This document shows positions 1-8,832 of a DNA stretch of 64,000 bases, piece after piece (position 1 is the stretch's first letter; each line of letters starts with the position of its first letter). Under the pieces are notes generated by a model. The model did not search any database and was not told the DNA's origin. It worked only from the letters and a program-made list of their open reading frames with translations. This stretch comes from Desulfarculus baarsii DSM 2075. GTDB lineage: Bacteria > Desulfobacterota > Desulfarculia > Desulfarculales > Desulfarculaceae. The position numbers and the translations under genes are program-made. Where the stretch lies: assembly GCF_000143965.1 (NCBI RefSeq), contig NC_014365.1, forward strand, positions 1,267,501 through 1,331,500, read 5' to 3'.

Positions 1-825
1 GATGTCGGCCTGGTCGCTCTGGCCGTAGGCCGTCTGGGTGATCTGGCAGGCCCGTTCGATGATCGGCGTGAACAGATCGCTGTCGTAATTGCTGCGCACG
101 CCCTGGACTACGCCGGCGATGCGCTCCAGGCCCATGCCGGTGTCGATGCTAGGCTTGGGCAGGGGCGTGGTCTGGCCCGAGGCGTCACGGTTGTACTGCA
201 TGAACACCAGGTTCCACAGCTCCAGATAGCGATTGCAGTCGCACCCCACGGCGCAGTCAGGCCGGCCGCAGCCCATCTCCGGGCCCATGTCGATGTGGAT
301 CTCGGAACAGGGGCCACAGGGGCCGGTGTCGCCCATAGACCAGAAATTGTCTTTGTCGCCCAGGCGCACGATGCGTTCGGGACGCACGCCCACTTCGCTT
401 TGCCACAGCTCGGCCGCCTCGTCGTCGGAGTGATGCACGCTGACCCAGAGTTTTTCGGGATCGAGGCCAAAGCCCACCGTCAGCAGCTCCCAGGCGAAGG
501 TCACCGCGTCCTGCTTGAAGTAGTCGCCAAAGCTGAAGTTGCCCAGCATCTCGAAAAAGGTGTGGTGGCGCGGCGTGCGGCCGACGTTCTCCAGGTCGTT
601 GTGCTTACCCGAGGCGCGGAAGCATTTCTGGCTGGTGGCCGCCCGCGTGTAGGGGCGCTGTTCCTGGCCCAGAAAAACCTGCTTGAACTGGACCATGCCC
701 GCGTTGGTGAACAACAGCGAGGGGTCGTCCTTGGGGGCCAGGGGGCTGCTGGCCACGACCTGGTGGCCCTTGGAGGCGAAGTAGGCCAGGAATTTGCCGC
801 GAAGCTCGTTGCCGCTGAGAGCCAT
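1..825 (-). CDS. alaS: Alanine--tRNA ligase, N-terminal 275 residues (cut by window edge)
   Basis: Charges tRNA-Ala with alanine in the cytoplasm. The visible part is the class II aminoacylation core: an N-terminal [15 protein letters not shown] stretch, then [19 protein letters not shown] and [19 protein letters not shown], both hallmark AlaRS blocks, and [13 protein letters not shown] with the [16 protein letters not shown] motif near the cut. A full AlaRS has about 870 residues, so roughly 600 C-terminal residues (tRNA recognition, editing, C-Ala) lie beyond position 1. The start ATG at 825 is 9 bp after the recA stop, so it is almost certainly cotranscribed with recA. Family assignment is certain; only the missing part is unknown. 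Confidence 0.97.
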   Translation of the reverse strand, partial: MALSGNELRGKFLAYFASKGHQVVASSPLAPKDDPSLLFTNAGMVQFKQVFLGQEQRPYTRAATSQKCFRASGKHNDLENVGRTPRHHTFFEMLGNFSFGDYFKQDAVTFAWELLTVGFGLDPEKLWVSVHHSDDEAAELWQSEVGVRPERIVRLGDKDNFWSMGDTGPCGPCSEIHIDMGPEMGCGRPDCAVGCDCNRYLELWNLVFMQYNRDASGQTTPLPKPSIDTGMGLERIAGVVQGVRSNYDSDLFTPIIERACQITQTAYGQSDQADI

Positions 826-834
826 GATCGTTCC

Positions 835-1929
<1,095 letters not shown>

Positions 1930-1945
1930 CTCCCGCCCCCGTGCC

Positions 1946-2512
1946 TCAGGCCAGGGGATATTCGTCGATCGGTTTATGAATGGCGCCTCGCGGCGTCAGC
2001 GTGCTTTGCACCAGCCGCGCGGCGCGGGCCTGGAAGGCCGGGCCGGACAGCTCGGCCAACGCGCCCACGGCCAGGGACAGGGCCTCCTGGGCCGAGCCGC
2101 GCCCTTGGCGCACGCGGCCGATGGTCAGATGCGGCGTGAAGGGGCGTTTTTCGCGGGGCAGGCCCGTGGCCTGGGCCAGGGCTTGATCGACCCGGCCAGC
2201 CAAGGCGGCCAAGCGCTGGGCCTGGCCGTCAATCCCCAACCATACCACGTTTGGCCGCCGCGGGCTCGGGAAGACGCCGCAGCCGCCCACGCGCAGCTCC
2301 AGCGGCCCAAAGCCGGCCGTGGCCCCGGCCAGGGCCCGGCGGACATCGCCCAGCAGGGCTTGATCCACCTCGCCCATGAATTTGAGCGTCACGTGCATGG
2401 TCGCCGCGTCGAGCCACTTCACGTCAGCCCCCGCGCCGCGCAGCCGGTCGATCACCGCCCTGGCGTGGTCCTTGACCGCCGCCGGCAGCTCAAGCGCCAC
2501 GAACAAACGCAT
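1946..2512 (-). CDS. thpR: RNA 2',3'-cyclic phosphodiesterase (LigT/ThpR family)
   Basis: 2H phosphoesterase that opens 2',3'-cyclic phosphate ends on RNA. The two diagnostic HxTx motifs are present: [10 protein letters not shown] about residue 47 and [10 protein letters not shown] about residue 128. The length of 188 residues fits the family. The N-terminus [10 protein letters not shown] is the classic start. The start overlaps the cinA stop by 23 bp and the stop is 16 bp before recA, so it is translated from the cinA-recA message. The in vivo substrate is not known for most members; a link to DNA repair is suggested only by the operon. Confidence 0.93.
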   Translation of the reverse strand: MRLFVALELPAAVKDHARAVIDRLRGAGADVKWLDAATMHVTLKFMGEVDQALLGDVRRALAGATAGFGPLELRVGGCGVFPSPRRPNVVWLGIDGQAQRLAALAGRVDQALAQATGLPREKRPFTPHLTIGRVRQGRGSAQEALSLAVGALAELSGPAFQARAARLVQSTLTPRGAIHKPIDEYPLA

Positions 2513-3740
2513 CGTCAGCCAGATAGCGCCGCAGCCAGTCCAAGGCGTTTTCGGCGGCCTGGGCCTTGATCATGGCCCGTCCGCCCCGGAACAGATAGCC
2601 TTGGGAACGCACGCCCTGGCTGTCGGCCAGGCCGAAAAACACCGTGCCCACGGGTTTTTCGTCGCTGCCGCCGCCGGGGCCGGCAATGCCGGTCACCGCC
2701 AGGCCCAGGTCGGCCGCCGCGCGCTGGCGGGCGCCCTGGGCCATCTCGGCGGCGCATTGGGCGCTGACCGCGCCGTGGCGCTCCAGCGAGTCGGCCGTTA
2801 CGCCCAGCAACTCTTGCTTGGCCTGGTTGGAGTAGACGATCAGGCCTCGGTCGAAGTAGTCGGAAGAGCCCGGCCGCGAGGTCAGGCGGTGGCCGATCAG
2901 CCCGCCCGTGCACGATTCGGCCACGGCCAGGCGCAGGCCTCTGGCCCGCAGGACTCGGCCCACGGCCTCTTCCAGGCCGTCATCGCCGCCGACGACATGG
3001 TCGCCCAGCAACTGGCGGGCGCGGCCCTCCAACCCGTCCAGGGCGTCTTCCATGGTCGGCCGGTCCTGACCGAGGACGCTGAGTTGCACCTGCACCTCGG
3101 GAAAGACCGGATAAAAGCCCACCGACGCGCCCGCCACGCCCTGGGCCAGGCCTTCCAGGCGCAGGCCCACCTCGGCCTCCTCCAGGCCGAAGACGCGCAG
3201 CTTGCGGCTGAGCACCGCCGCGTCGTGGCCAAAACGGCCCAACAGCGCCGGCAAGACGCTTTCATCGATGAGCCGGCGCATCTCGCGGGGCACGCCCGGC
3301 AGAAAGAACACCGGCCGGCCGTCGGGGCCGCTAAGCTTGAAGCCGGCGCAGGTGGCGCACAGAATCTCGGCGCCATCGGGCAGCCAGGCCATCTTGCGCG
3401 TCTCGGCGCGCAGCTCCAGGCCCATGGCCTGAAAGCAGCGGCGCAGGTTGGCCACCATGCGCTGGCTTTCAGTCAGGGCCAGGCCGAAGACCTCGGCGGC
3501 GGTGCGGGCGGTGATGTCGTCGTCGGTGGCCCCCAGGCCGCCGCAGCAGATGACGAAATCGGCCCGCCCCAGGGCCTGGCGCAGGGCGAAGGCGATGTCT
3601 TGGGCGTTGTCGCCGACGATGACCACCGCGCCCACGGTCAGGCCCAGGGGATGCAGCCGGCTCATGGCGTAGCGGGCGTTGCCCTCGCCGACTCGGCCGC
3701 TGATCAACTCGTCGCCTATGCAGATTATTTCGCCGCGCAT
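2490..3740 (-). CDS. cinA: CinA-family nicotinamide-nucleotide amidase
   Basis: Two-domain protein of 416 residues. The N-terminal MoaB/MogA-like domain (about 1-170) shows GDELISGRVGEGNARY and GGLGATDDDIT. The C-terminal PncC-type amidase domain (about 255-410) shows AESCTGGLIG and GIAGPGGGSDEKPVGTV. PncC hydrolyses nicotinamide mononucleotide to nicotinate mononucleotide in pyridine-nucleotide recycling; the N-terminal domain has ADP-ribose pyrophosphatase activity in studied members. It is the first gene of cinA-thpR-recA-alaS and sits behind a clear promoter at 3820-3848. Linkage of cinA to recA is also known from Gram-positive competence loci. Confidence 0.95.
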   Translation of the reverse strand: MRGEIICIGDELISGRVGEGNARYAMSRLHPLGLTVGAVVIVGDNAQDIAFALRQALGRADFVICCGGLGATDDDITARTAAEVFGLALTESQRMVANLRRCFQAMGLELRAETRKMAWLPDGAEILCATCAGFKLSGPDGRPVFFLPGVPREMRRLIDESVLPALLGRFGHDAAVLSRKLRVFGLEEAEVGLRLEGLAQGVAGASVGFYPVFPEVQVQLSVLGQDRPTMEDALDGLEGRARQLLGDHVVGGDDGLEEAVGRVLRARGLRLAVAESCTGGLIGHRLTSRPGSSDYFDRGLIVYSNQAKQELLGVTADSLERHGAVSAQCAAEMAQGARQRAAADLGLAVTGIAGPGGGSDEKPVGTVFFGLADSQGVRSQGYLFRGGRAMIKAQAAENALDWLRRYLADDAFVRGA

Positions 3741-3799
3741 GGTTGGCCCCGCAGTAGGTCGCGCAATCGCTCACAAACCGTCGCCCGAGGCGGTTGTTA

Positions 3800-3811
3800 C
3801 TGTAATGACAG
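3800..3811. promoter_or_regulatory. Short palindrome CTGT-N4-ACAG downstream of the cinA promoter
   Basis: The sequence is CTGTAATGACAG. It lies about 9-20 bp downstream of the predicted -10 box of the cinA-recA operon, where a repressor would block initiation. The arms equal those of the enterobacterial LexA box, but the spacer is 4 bp instead of 8, so a LexA assignment is only a guess. Confidence 0.35.
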
Positions 3812-3819
3812 CAGATTGC

Positions 3820-3848
3820 AGGCTAGCAGCAGTGGACCGATTTGTCAA
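3820..3848 (-). promoter_or_regulatory. Sigma-70 type promoter of cinA-thpR-recA-alaS
   Basis: On the minus strand -35 TTGACA (3843-3848), a 17-bp spacer and -10 TAGCCT (3820-3825). It reads into cinA with a leader of about 70 nt. The same -10 form recurs at several other promoters in the window. Confidence 0.65.
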
Positions 3849-3864
3849 CGATATGCGTCTGGCC

Positions 3865-4284
3865 CTAATCCTCGCCGTCGTCGGCGGCCGGCGGCGCGGG
3901 CGCGCCCACCTTGAAAAAGCTGACGCCTTCCTTGTGCAGCAGGTCTTCTTCCTGGGCCGAGGAAAATCCACGTATGTTGCGCGGTTCGGCCGCGCCATAA
4001 TGAATTTTCAGGGCCTCCTTGGCGAAGTTCGGCCCCACGTCGTCGAAATTCTCGGCCAGATAGCGTTGCAGGGCCAGGCCCAGCACGCGGGCGGCCTCCT
4101 CGTTGGAAGGCTCGCCGTGGGCGCGGCTGAGGCCGAACCTGGAAGGCACCCGGCGCACCTGGGCGTCGCCGCAGACAGGACAGAGGATCAAGCCTCGCTC
4201 CCGTTGGCTTTCCAGATCTTCCAGGCTGTCGAACCAGCCTTCAAAGCCGTGGCCGGCGCTGCATTCCAGATCGAAGACGATCAT
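3865..4284 (-). CDS. DUF1178 family protein
   Basis: Small protein of 139 residues. The N-terminus MIVFDLECSAGHGFEGWF with C8 and H12, together with C35-P-V-C38, forms a likely zinc-ribbon-like site. The C-terminal half contains the YLAENFDDVGPNFAKEALKIHYG stretch (about residues 70-92) and a short acidic tail. The pattern matches the DUF1178 (COG5319) family, whose function is unknown. The start is 24 bp after the trmI-like stop, so the two genes are probably cotranscribed. The stop is followed directly by the divergent-free promoter region of cinA. Confidence 0.82.
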   Translation of the reverse strand: MIVFDLECSAGHGFEGWFDSLEDLESQRERGLILCPVCGDAQVRRVPSRFGLSRAHGEPSNEEAARVLGLALQRYLAENFDDVGPNFAKEALKIHYGAAEPRNIRGFSSAQEEDLLHKEGVSFFKVGAPAPPAADDGED

Positions 4285-4308
4285 CGGCCCCTCCCTAGGC
4301 CAAGGATA

Positions 4309-5139
4309 TCACGCCTCGGGCTCCTGCCGCCAGTCACCCCGCCAGCGCCGCCGGCAGCAGACCACGAAACCGGTGTGGGCCTTCATCTCGTGGGCCGGCC
4401 GCACCGAGGGCTTGCGCACGTGCCAATAGCGTTGCAGCGTCTCGTAGCACACGGGCAGGCAGAAGTAAGGATCTTCGAACACGGCCTCCATCAGGTTGGC
4501 CATCTGGGGCACGGTGGGCACCCAGGCCGTCCAGACGCCACCGGGGCGCAGGGCCTGGCGGGCGGCCAGAACCATCTCCCAGGGCTCGGGCACGTCGGTG
4601 AACAGGCGGTCCCAGGCCTGTTGGGCGAAACCTTCCTGGGCCGGGTCGGCCAAAATCGGCTCCCAACGCTCCAGGGCGGCCTGGCCCAGATAGGCGGCGA
4701 TGTTTTTGCCGGTGCGGTTGAGGTGATCCTGGCGGATATCGTAGCTGACCAGGCGGCCCTCGGGGCCCAGGGCGCGCAGCAGGGTCATGGTCAGGGCCCC
4801 GTGGCCGGCGCCCACCTCCAGCACGCGCAGGCCCGGGGCCACGTCGCCCCAGACCAGCAGCATGCCCAGATCCTTGGGGTAGATCACCTGGGCCTCGCGG
4901 GGCATGTTCATGATGATCTGCTCCATGGTCGGGCGCATGACCAGGTAGCGATGCTTGTTGACCGGGATCAACTGACCCTCGCGCAGTTGGCAGAGCATCT
5001 CGCAGGACAGCTCCTCGCCGTGAAAGCGCACGGTCTCCTCGGGGGGAGGCACGATGAGCAGGCCGGCGCGGTCGCGTTCGTCGATGAGGACGAGCACCTC
5101 GCCGGGCGCGAAAGGTGGTTGGTCGTGGTCGATGATCAT
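4309..5139 (-). CDS. trmI: tRNA (adenine(58)-N1)-methyltransferase, TrmI-like
   Basis: SAM-dependent methyltransferase predicted to modify A58 in the T-loop of tRNA. An N-terminal beta domain (about 1-80) precedes a Rossmann domain with the SAM motif VLEVGAGHGALTMTLLRAL and the acidic VSYDIRQDHLNR strand. VPEPWEM corresponds to the family's conserved D-x-P-x-P-W-E region, here with the leading residues varied. 276 residues is normal. The open frame extends upstream, but the ATG at 5139 with GGGGAG 6 nt before it and the domain start make it the likely start. A promoter at 5194-5222 serves it and DUF1178. Confidence 0.88.
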   Translation of the reverse strand: MIIDHDQPPFAPGEVLVLIDERDRAGLLIVPPPEETVRFHGEELSCEMLCQLREGQLIPVNKHRYLVMRPTMEQIIMNMPREAQVIYPKDLGMLLVWGDVAPGLRVLEVGAGHGALTMTLLRALGPEGRLVSYDIRQDHLNRTGKNIAAYLGQAALERWEPILADPAQEGFAQQAWDRLFTDVPEPWEMVLAARQALRPGGVWTAWVPTVPQMANLMEAVFEDPYFCLPVCYETLQRYWHVRKPSVRPAHEMKAHTGFVVCCRRRWRGDWRQEPEA

Positions 5140-5193
5140 GACTGCTCCCCGGCGGCGCGGGGCCGCGAATGTGTTGGCGCGAACAAGTGAATG

Positions 5194-5222
5194 AATTAAC
5201 CAGATTTGGCCGGCCGGCGCAA
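5194..5222 (-). promoter_or_regulatory. Predicted promoter of the trmI-DUF1178 unit
   Basis: Minus strand -35 TTGCGC (5217-5222), 17-bp spacer, -10 TTAATT (5194-5199), about 50 bp upstream of the trmI start. A perfect 8-bp-arm hairpin (GGCGCAAA/TTTGCGCC, 5216-5236) overlaps the -35 and could be an operator or part of the glnA 3' end. Confidence 0.45.
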
Positions 5223-5269
5223 AGGGTTTTTGCGCCAAACGCCGGCAAAAGCCAACCCGGCGCGGGGCC

Positions 5270-5302
5270 AAAAAAAGCCGGGAGGCCCGAAGGCCCCCCG
5301 GC
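5270..5302 (-). terminator. Rho-independent terminator of glnA
   Basis: Minus strand stem GCCGGGGGGCC / GGCCTCCCGGC with a 4-nt loop and one G-U pair, followed by a run of seven T (complement of A 5270-5276). It starts 20 bp after the glnA stop. Confidence 0.9.
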
Positions 5303-5322
5303 GCGGGGTCCGGAAGCACAAC

Positions 5323-6654
5323 CTAGAGGATAGGCAGGTAGCGCTCCAGCTCGAAGTCGGTGACGTGCAGGCGGAAGGCGTCCCACTCGGCCTTCTTGTT
5401 CTCGATGAATTTCTCGAAGACGTGGTCGCCCAGGACTTCCTTGACGAAGGCGCTCTTTTCGGTGATGGCGATGGCCTCGCCCAGGGTCGAGGGCAGGGAG
5501 GTGATGCCGTGTTCGGCCAGCTCCTTCTTGCTCATCTCGAAGATGTCCTCTTCCACCGGCTCGGGCAGGACGTAATTTTCCTCGATGCCCTTGAGGCCGG
5601 CGGCCAGTTGCACCGCGAACGACAGGTAGGGGTTGCAGGCAGGGTCGGGGCAGCGCAGCTCGCAGCGGGTGGCCATTTCCTTGCCGGGCTTGTACATCGG
5701 CACGCGCACCAGCGCCGAACGGTTGCGGCGGGCCCAGGCCACGTAGACCGGGGCCTCGTAGCCGGGCACCAGGCGCTTGTAGCTGTTGATCCACTGGGCG
5801 ATGATCGAGCAGAACTCGGGGGCGTGCTTGAGCAGGCCGGCGATATAGGATTTGCCGGCGGCCGACAGGTTGTACTTGTCGGAGCCATCGAAGAACACGT
5901 TGCGGCCGTCTTTGAACAGCGACTGGTGGGTGTGCATGCCCGAGCCGTTTTCGCCGAAGATCGGTTTGGGCATGAAGGAGGCGTAGTAGCCGTGCTTCAT
6001 GGCGATCTCCTTGACGGTCAGGCGATAGGTCATGGCCGCGTCGGCCATCTTGAGCGACTCTTGATAGCGCAGGTCGATCTCGTGCTGGCTGGGGGCGACC
6101 TCGTGGTGGCTGTACTCGACCTTGATGCCCATGCTTTCCAGGGCGAAAATGGTGTCGCGGCGCAGGTCGCTGGCCACGTCCAGGGGGGTCAGGTCAAAGT
6201 AGCCGCCGCGGTCGAGCACTTCGGTGCCCTCGGAGTTCTTGAAGTAGAAGAACTCCAACTCGGGGCCGACGTACATGGTGTAGCCCTTGTCGGCGGCCTT
6301 TTTGAGCTGGCGCTTGAGCACGTAGCGAGGATCGCCCACGTAGGGGGTCAGGTCGGGGTTGAGCACGTCGGTGAACATGCGGGCCACCGCGCCCTTGTCG
6401 GCCGGACGCCAGGGCAGGATGGCGAAGGTGTTGGGGTCGGGCATGGCCACCATGTCCGATTCGTCGATGCGGGCGAAGCCCTGGATCGACGAGCCGTCAA
6501 AGCCCATGCCTTCTTCCATGGCCAGTTCCAACTCGGCCGGCGAGATGGCGAAACTCTTGAGCATGCCCAGAATGTCGGTGAACCACAGGCGGATGAACTT
6601 GACGTTGTTGTCGCGCACCGCTTTGAGTACTTGTTCTTTATTCATGTCGGACAT
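5323..6654 (-). CDS. glnA: Glutamine synthetase, type I (alpha subtype)
   Basis: Makes glutamine from glutamate, ammonium and ATP; the entry point of nitrogen assimilation. 443 residues. Motifs: MGFDGSSIQGF, the metal/glutamate segment GPELEFFYF, SHHEVAPSQHEID, and GSGMHTHQSLF. The region that in GSI-beta carries the NLYDLPPEE adenylylation site reads PEPVEEDIFEMSKKEL instead, and the GSI-beta insertion is missing, so this is the GSI-alpha form without the adenylylated Tyr. A strong Shine-Dalgarno AAGGAGG lies 10 nt before Met-1 (Met-4 is an alternative). It has its own sigma-54 promoter at 6765-6780 and its own terminator, downstream of amtB-glnK. Confidence 0.97.
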   Translation of the reverse strand: MSDMNKEQVLKAVRDNNVKFIRLWFTDILGMLKSFAISPAELELAMEEGMGFDGSSIQGFARIDESDMVAMPDPNTFAILPWRPADKGAVARMFTDVLNPDLTPYVGDPRYVLKRQLKKAADKGYTMYVGPELEFFYFKNSEGTEVLDRGGYFDLTPLDVASDLRRDTIFALESMGIKVEYSHHEVAPSQHEIDLRYQESLKMADAAMTYRLTVKEIAMKHGYYASFMPKPIFGENGSGMHTHQSLFKDGRNVFFDGSDKYNLSAAGKSYIAGLLKHAPEFCSIIAQWINSYKRLVPGYEAPVYVAWARRNRSALVRVPMYKPGKEMATRCELRCPDPACNPYLSFAVQLAAGLKGIEENYVLPEPVEEDIFEMSKKELAEHGITSLPSTLGEAIAITEKSAFVKEVLGDHVFEKFIENKKAEWDAFRLHVTDFELERYLPIL

Positions 6655-6764
6655 TGGTTGGATTCCTCCTTGGGTTGTTCAATTCAAGTGACGGCGTCCG
6701 GTTGCCGCGCCGCTAGGGGCGCACTCGTGGGACGCCTCGCGCTTACCTGCCTTGTCGGGTGTCT

Positions 6765-6780
6765 TGCAAAGCGCGGGCCA
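6765..6780 (-). promoter_or_regulatory. Sigma-54 promoter of glnA
   Basis: Minus strand TGGCCCG-CGCT-TTGCA, exact -24 GG and -12 GC spacing. The predicted transcription start is near 6753, giving a leader of about 100 nt. This implies activation by an NtrC/NifA-type enhancer-binding protein; one is encoded at 9844-11406. Confidence 0.8.
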
Positions 6781-6788
6781 ATAGTTTC

Positions 6789-6800
6789 GTTATGGATAAC
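6789..6800. promoter_or_regulatory. Perfect palindrome GTTAT-GG-ATAAC next to the glnA -24 box
   Basis: GTTATGGATAAC has 5-bp perfect arms and sits 9 bp upstream of the -24 element. The position would suit a repressor or an architectural protein. No known consensus is matched. Confidence 0.3.
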
Positions 6801-6865
6801 TCATTGTGAGGGCTTGGTATATCAAAAAGCAACCCCCGGCGTGACCTCCGACCGCATTACCGATT

Positions 6866-6892
6866 TGTAGGAACGCGCCCGACATTCCTACA
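6866..6892. promoter_or_regulatory. Inverted repeat TGTAGGAA-N11-TTCCTACA, candidate enhancer of glnA
   Basis: Perfect 8-bp arms (6866-6873 and 6885-6892) around an 11-bp spacer, 86-112 bp upstream of the -24 box, the usual distance of enhancer-binding-protein sites. Each arm also contains the GGAA/TTCC half-site known from methanogen NrpR operators, though with N11 instead of N6 between them. The remainder of the 418-bp gap 6655-7072 holds the sigma-54 promoter, a palindrome and a terminator-like hairpin; no gene is seen in it. Confidence 0.55.
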
Positions 6893-7002
6893 CCCCCGTA
6901 GTCCGCGGCCAGCCCGGCGGCGCGAAAAACCGTGGCCCATCTGGCGCTGATGGCCAACCCGCCAGACCGGAACGAGGCCGGCGGCGGATGGCGGGGCAAA
7001 GG

Positions 7003-7036
7003 CCGGGCGGCCGGCCTTAATCGGCCAACCGCCCGG
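7003..7036 (-). terminator. Hairpin after glnK, possible terminator
   Basis: CCGGGCGG / CCGCCCGG perfect 8-bp stem with an inner GGCC-rich loop, 37 bp after the glnK stop. There is only a short T tract behind it, so it may be an attenuator or a processing site separating amtB-glnK from glnA. Confidence 0.45.
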
Positions 7037-7072
7037 TTGTTTGGGGTTTATCTGAAACGGTCCCGCCTATTA

Positions 7073-7414
7073 TCAGCCCATAGCAGGAGGACCGGCCTCG
7101 CCCGTTCTGATGCGCATGCTTTCCTCGACGGGCAGCACGAACAGCACCCCGTCGCCAATTTGCCCGGTGCGCGCGCCCTTGACGATGGCCGCCTTGGCCG
7201 CCTCGACGAAGTTGTCGTTGACGCCGATCTCCAGGCGCACCTTCTTGATCAGGTTCACTTCCTGTTCGACGCCGCGGTAGGTCTCGCTGAAGCCCCGCTG
7301 ACGGCCCGAACCCACCACGTTGGTCACCGACATGTTGAAGATCTGCGCCTCGTAAAGGGCCTGCTTGACGTCGTTGAGCCTTTCGGGCTTGATGTAGGCT
7401 ATTATCAGCTTCAT
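7073..7414 (-). CDS. glnK: P-II nitrogen regulatory protein (GlnK type)
   Basis: Trimeric signal protein that binds ATP/ADP and 2-oxoglutarate and gates AmtB. 113 residues, MKLIIAYIKPERLNDVK start, GRQ (37-39) with the conserved Gln-39 for Mg/2-oxoglutarate binding, and the B-loop KGARTGQIGDG. The T-loop reads GFSETYRGVEQEVN: Tyr-46 is kept, but position 51, the tyrosine uridylylated by GlnD in enteric P-II, is Gln. Control by uridylylation at the canonical site is therefore not possible. It is 15 bp downstream of amtB, the standard amtB-glnK pairing, with AAGGAGG before the ATG. Confidence 0.96.
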   Translation of the reverse strand: MKLIIAYIKPERLNDVKQALYEAQIFNMSVTNVVGSGRQRGFSETYRGVEQEVNLIKKVRLEIGVNDNFVEAAKAAIVKGARTGQIGDGVLFVLPVEESMRIRTGEAGPPAMG

Positions 7415-7429
7415 GACTAGCCTCCTTAC

Positions 7430-8767
7430 CTACCTGGTAGTGAAAATCTGGAAGTCTGAATAAGCTTCCATGCCGTGTTCTTCAATATCCAGGCCGCGCA
7501 GTTCTTCTTCGAGGGAGACACGGAGCCCGACCGTACTCTTGATGATAGCAAAGACAATGGCCATGCTGATCATGGCGAAAGCCCCCACGGCGATGACGCC
7601 GGTGGCCTGCACGCCAAGCTGGGTGAAACCGCCGCCGTGCAGCAGGCCGTCATTGGCCAGGCCCAGGGCCTTCTGGCCCCAGACGCCCACGGCCAGCGTG
7701 CCGAAAGCGCCGTTGAAGGCGTGCACGGGGATGGCGCCCACCGGGTCGTCGATGTGCAGCTTGTCCAGGAGCATCACGCCCATGACCACCAGCATGCCGG
7801 CCAGGATGCCGATGACGATGCTGGCCCCGGGCGAGACCACCGCGCAAGGGGCGGTGATGGCCACCAGGCCGGCCAGCGCGCCGTTCATGCACATGGTCAG
7901 ATCGGGCTTGCCATACATCATCCACACCGTGCACATGGCCGCCAGCGCGCCGGCGGCGGCCGAGAGGTTGGTGTTGACGGTGATCAAAGAAATGGCCCCG
8001 GCGTTGGAGGCGCCGCTGGCGGCCAACTGCGAGCCGGGGTTGAAGCCGAACCAGCCGAACCACAGGATGAACACGCCAAGCGCCGCCAGCGGCACGCTAT
8101 GGCCGGCCAGCACGCGGCTCTTGCCGTCGGCGGTGTACTTGCCGTAGCGGGGGCCCAGGAACATGGTGCCCACCAGGGCGATCCAGCCGCCGGTGCTGTG
8201 GACGATGGTCGAGCCGGCAAAGTCGAAAAAGCCCATCTGCGACAACCAGCCACCGCCCCAGGTCCAGTGGCCGATGATGGGGTAAACCAAGGTGGTGATC
8301 ACCGCCGTCGACAAAATGTAGGAAGTGAACTTGGTGCGCTCGGCCATGCCGCCGCTGACGATGGTGGCCGCCGTGCCGCAGAACACCGCCTGGAAGAACC
8401 AGGAGGCCAGCAGGGGCAGGTTGCCGTCGCTCATGCCCTCCAGGGCGAAGCCGCTCAGGCCGATGAACGAGTTGCCCTCGCCGAACATGAAGCCATAGCC
8501 CACCAGGAAGAACAGGATGCTGGCCAGGGCAAAGTCCATGAAGTTCTTGGCCAGGATGTTGACCGCGTTCTTGGCCCTGGTCAGGCCCGTCTCGACCATG
8601 GCGAAGCCGGGCTGCATGAAAAATACCAGGAATGCGGCCAAGAGAACCCACATGGTGTCCATGTCGTTGACCGCCGGCGGCGCGCTCTCCTCGGCCATGA
8701 CCGCGCCGGGCAGCAGCAGCCCCAAGGTCAAAAGCTTCATCGTGTTCTTGGTGATACGCCTTAGCAT
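7430..8767 (-). CDS. amtB: Ammonium transporter AmtB
   Basis: Inner-membrane ammonium channel/transporter, 445 residues. A cleavable signal peptide (MLRRITKNTMKLLTLGLLLPGAVMAEE-like, about 25 residues) precedes eleven hydrophobic helices. Family motifs visible: FFMQPGFAMVETGLTRAKN, GGWIALVGTMFLGPR, FGWFGFNPGS and the region with DPVGAIPVHAFNGAFGTLAVG, which includes the pore histidine. AAGGAG lies 8 nt before the ATG at 8767. Upstream is the porin gene and downstream glnK; all three are predicted to be driven by the sigma-54 promoter at 9699-9714. Confidence 0.97.
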   Translation of the reverse strand: MLRRITKNTMKLLTLGLLLPGAVMAEESAPPAVNDMDTMWVLLAAFLVFFMQPGFAMVETGLTRAKNAVNILAKNFMDFALASILFFLVGYGFMFGEGNSFIGLSGFALEGMSDGNLPLLASWFFQAVFCGTAATIVSGGMAERTKFTSYILSTAVITTLVYPIIGHWTWGGGWLSQMGFFDFAGSTIVHSTGGWIALVGTMFLGPRYGKYTADGKSRVLAGHSVPLAALGVFILWFGWFGFNPGSQLAASGASNAGAISLITVNTNLSAAAGALAAMCTVWMMYGKPDLTMCMNGALAGLVAITAPCAVVSPGASIVIGILAGMLVVMGVMLLDKLHIDDPVGAIPVHAFNGAFGTLAVGVWGQKALGLANDGLLHGGGFTQLGVQATGVIAVGAFAMISMAIVFAIIKSTVGLRVSLEEELRGLDIEEHGMEAYSDFQIFTTR

Positions 8768-8788
8768 CTCAGCCGCTCCTTTTCTGCG

Positions 8789-8814
8789 AACCCGGCCCGC
8801 GCCGGGGCCGGGTT
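8789..8814. terminator. GC-rich hairpin between porin gene and amtB
   Basis: AACCCGGCCC / GGGCCGGGTT, perfect 10-bp stem, 6-nt loop, no U tract. It may partly terminate or stabilise the porin message upstream of amtB, allowing unequal expression within one operon. Confidence 0.5.
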
Positions 8815-8832
8815 TCGCGTGATGCTCCCCGC

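Noticed and set aside
5216-5236. GGCGCAAA/TTTGCGCC hairpin as the glnA terminator
   Set aside because: The stem at 5277-5302 with seven T is a far better terminator, and the hairpin overlaps the predicted trmI -35 box.
6655-7072. A tRNA or known riboswitch in the glnA-glnK gap
   Set aside because: No cloverleaf or conserved riboswitch core was seen; the dyads are better explained as regulator sites.
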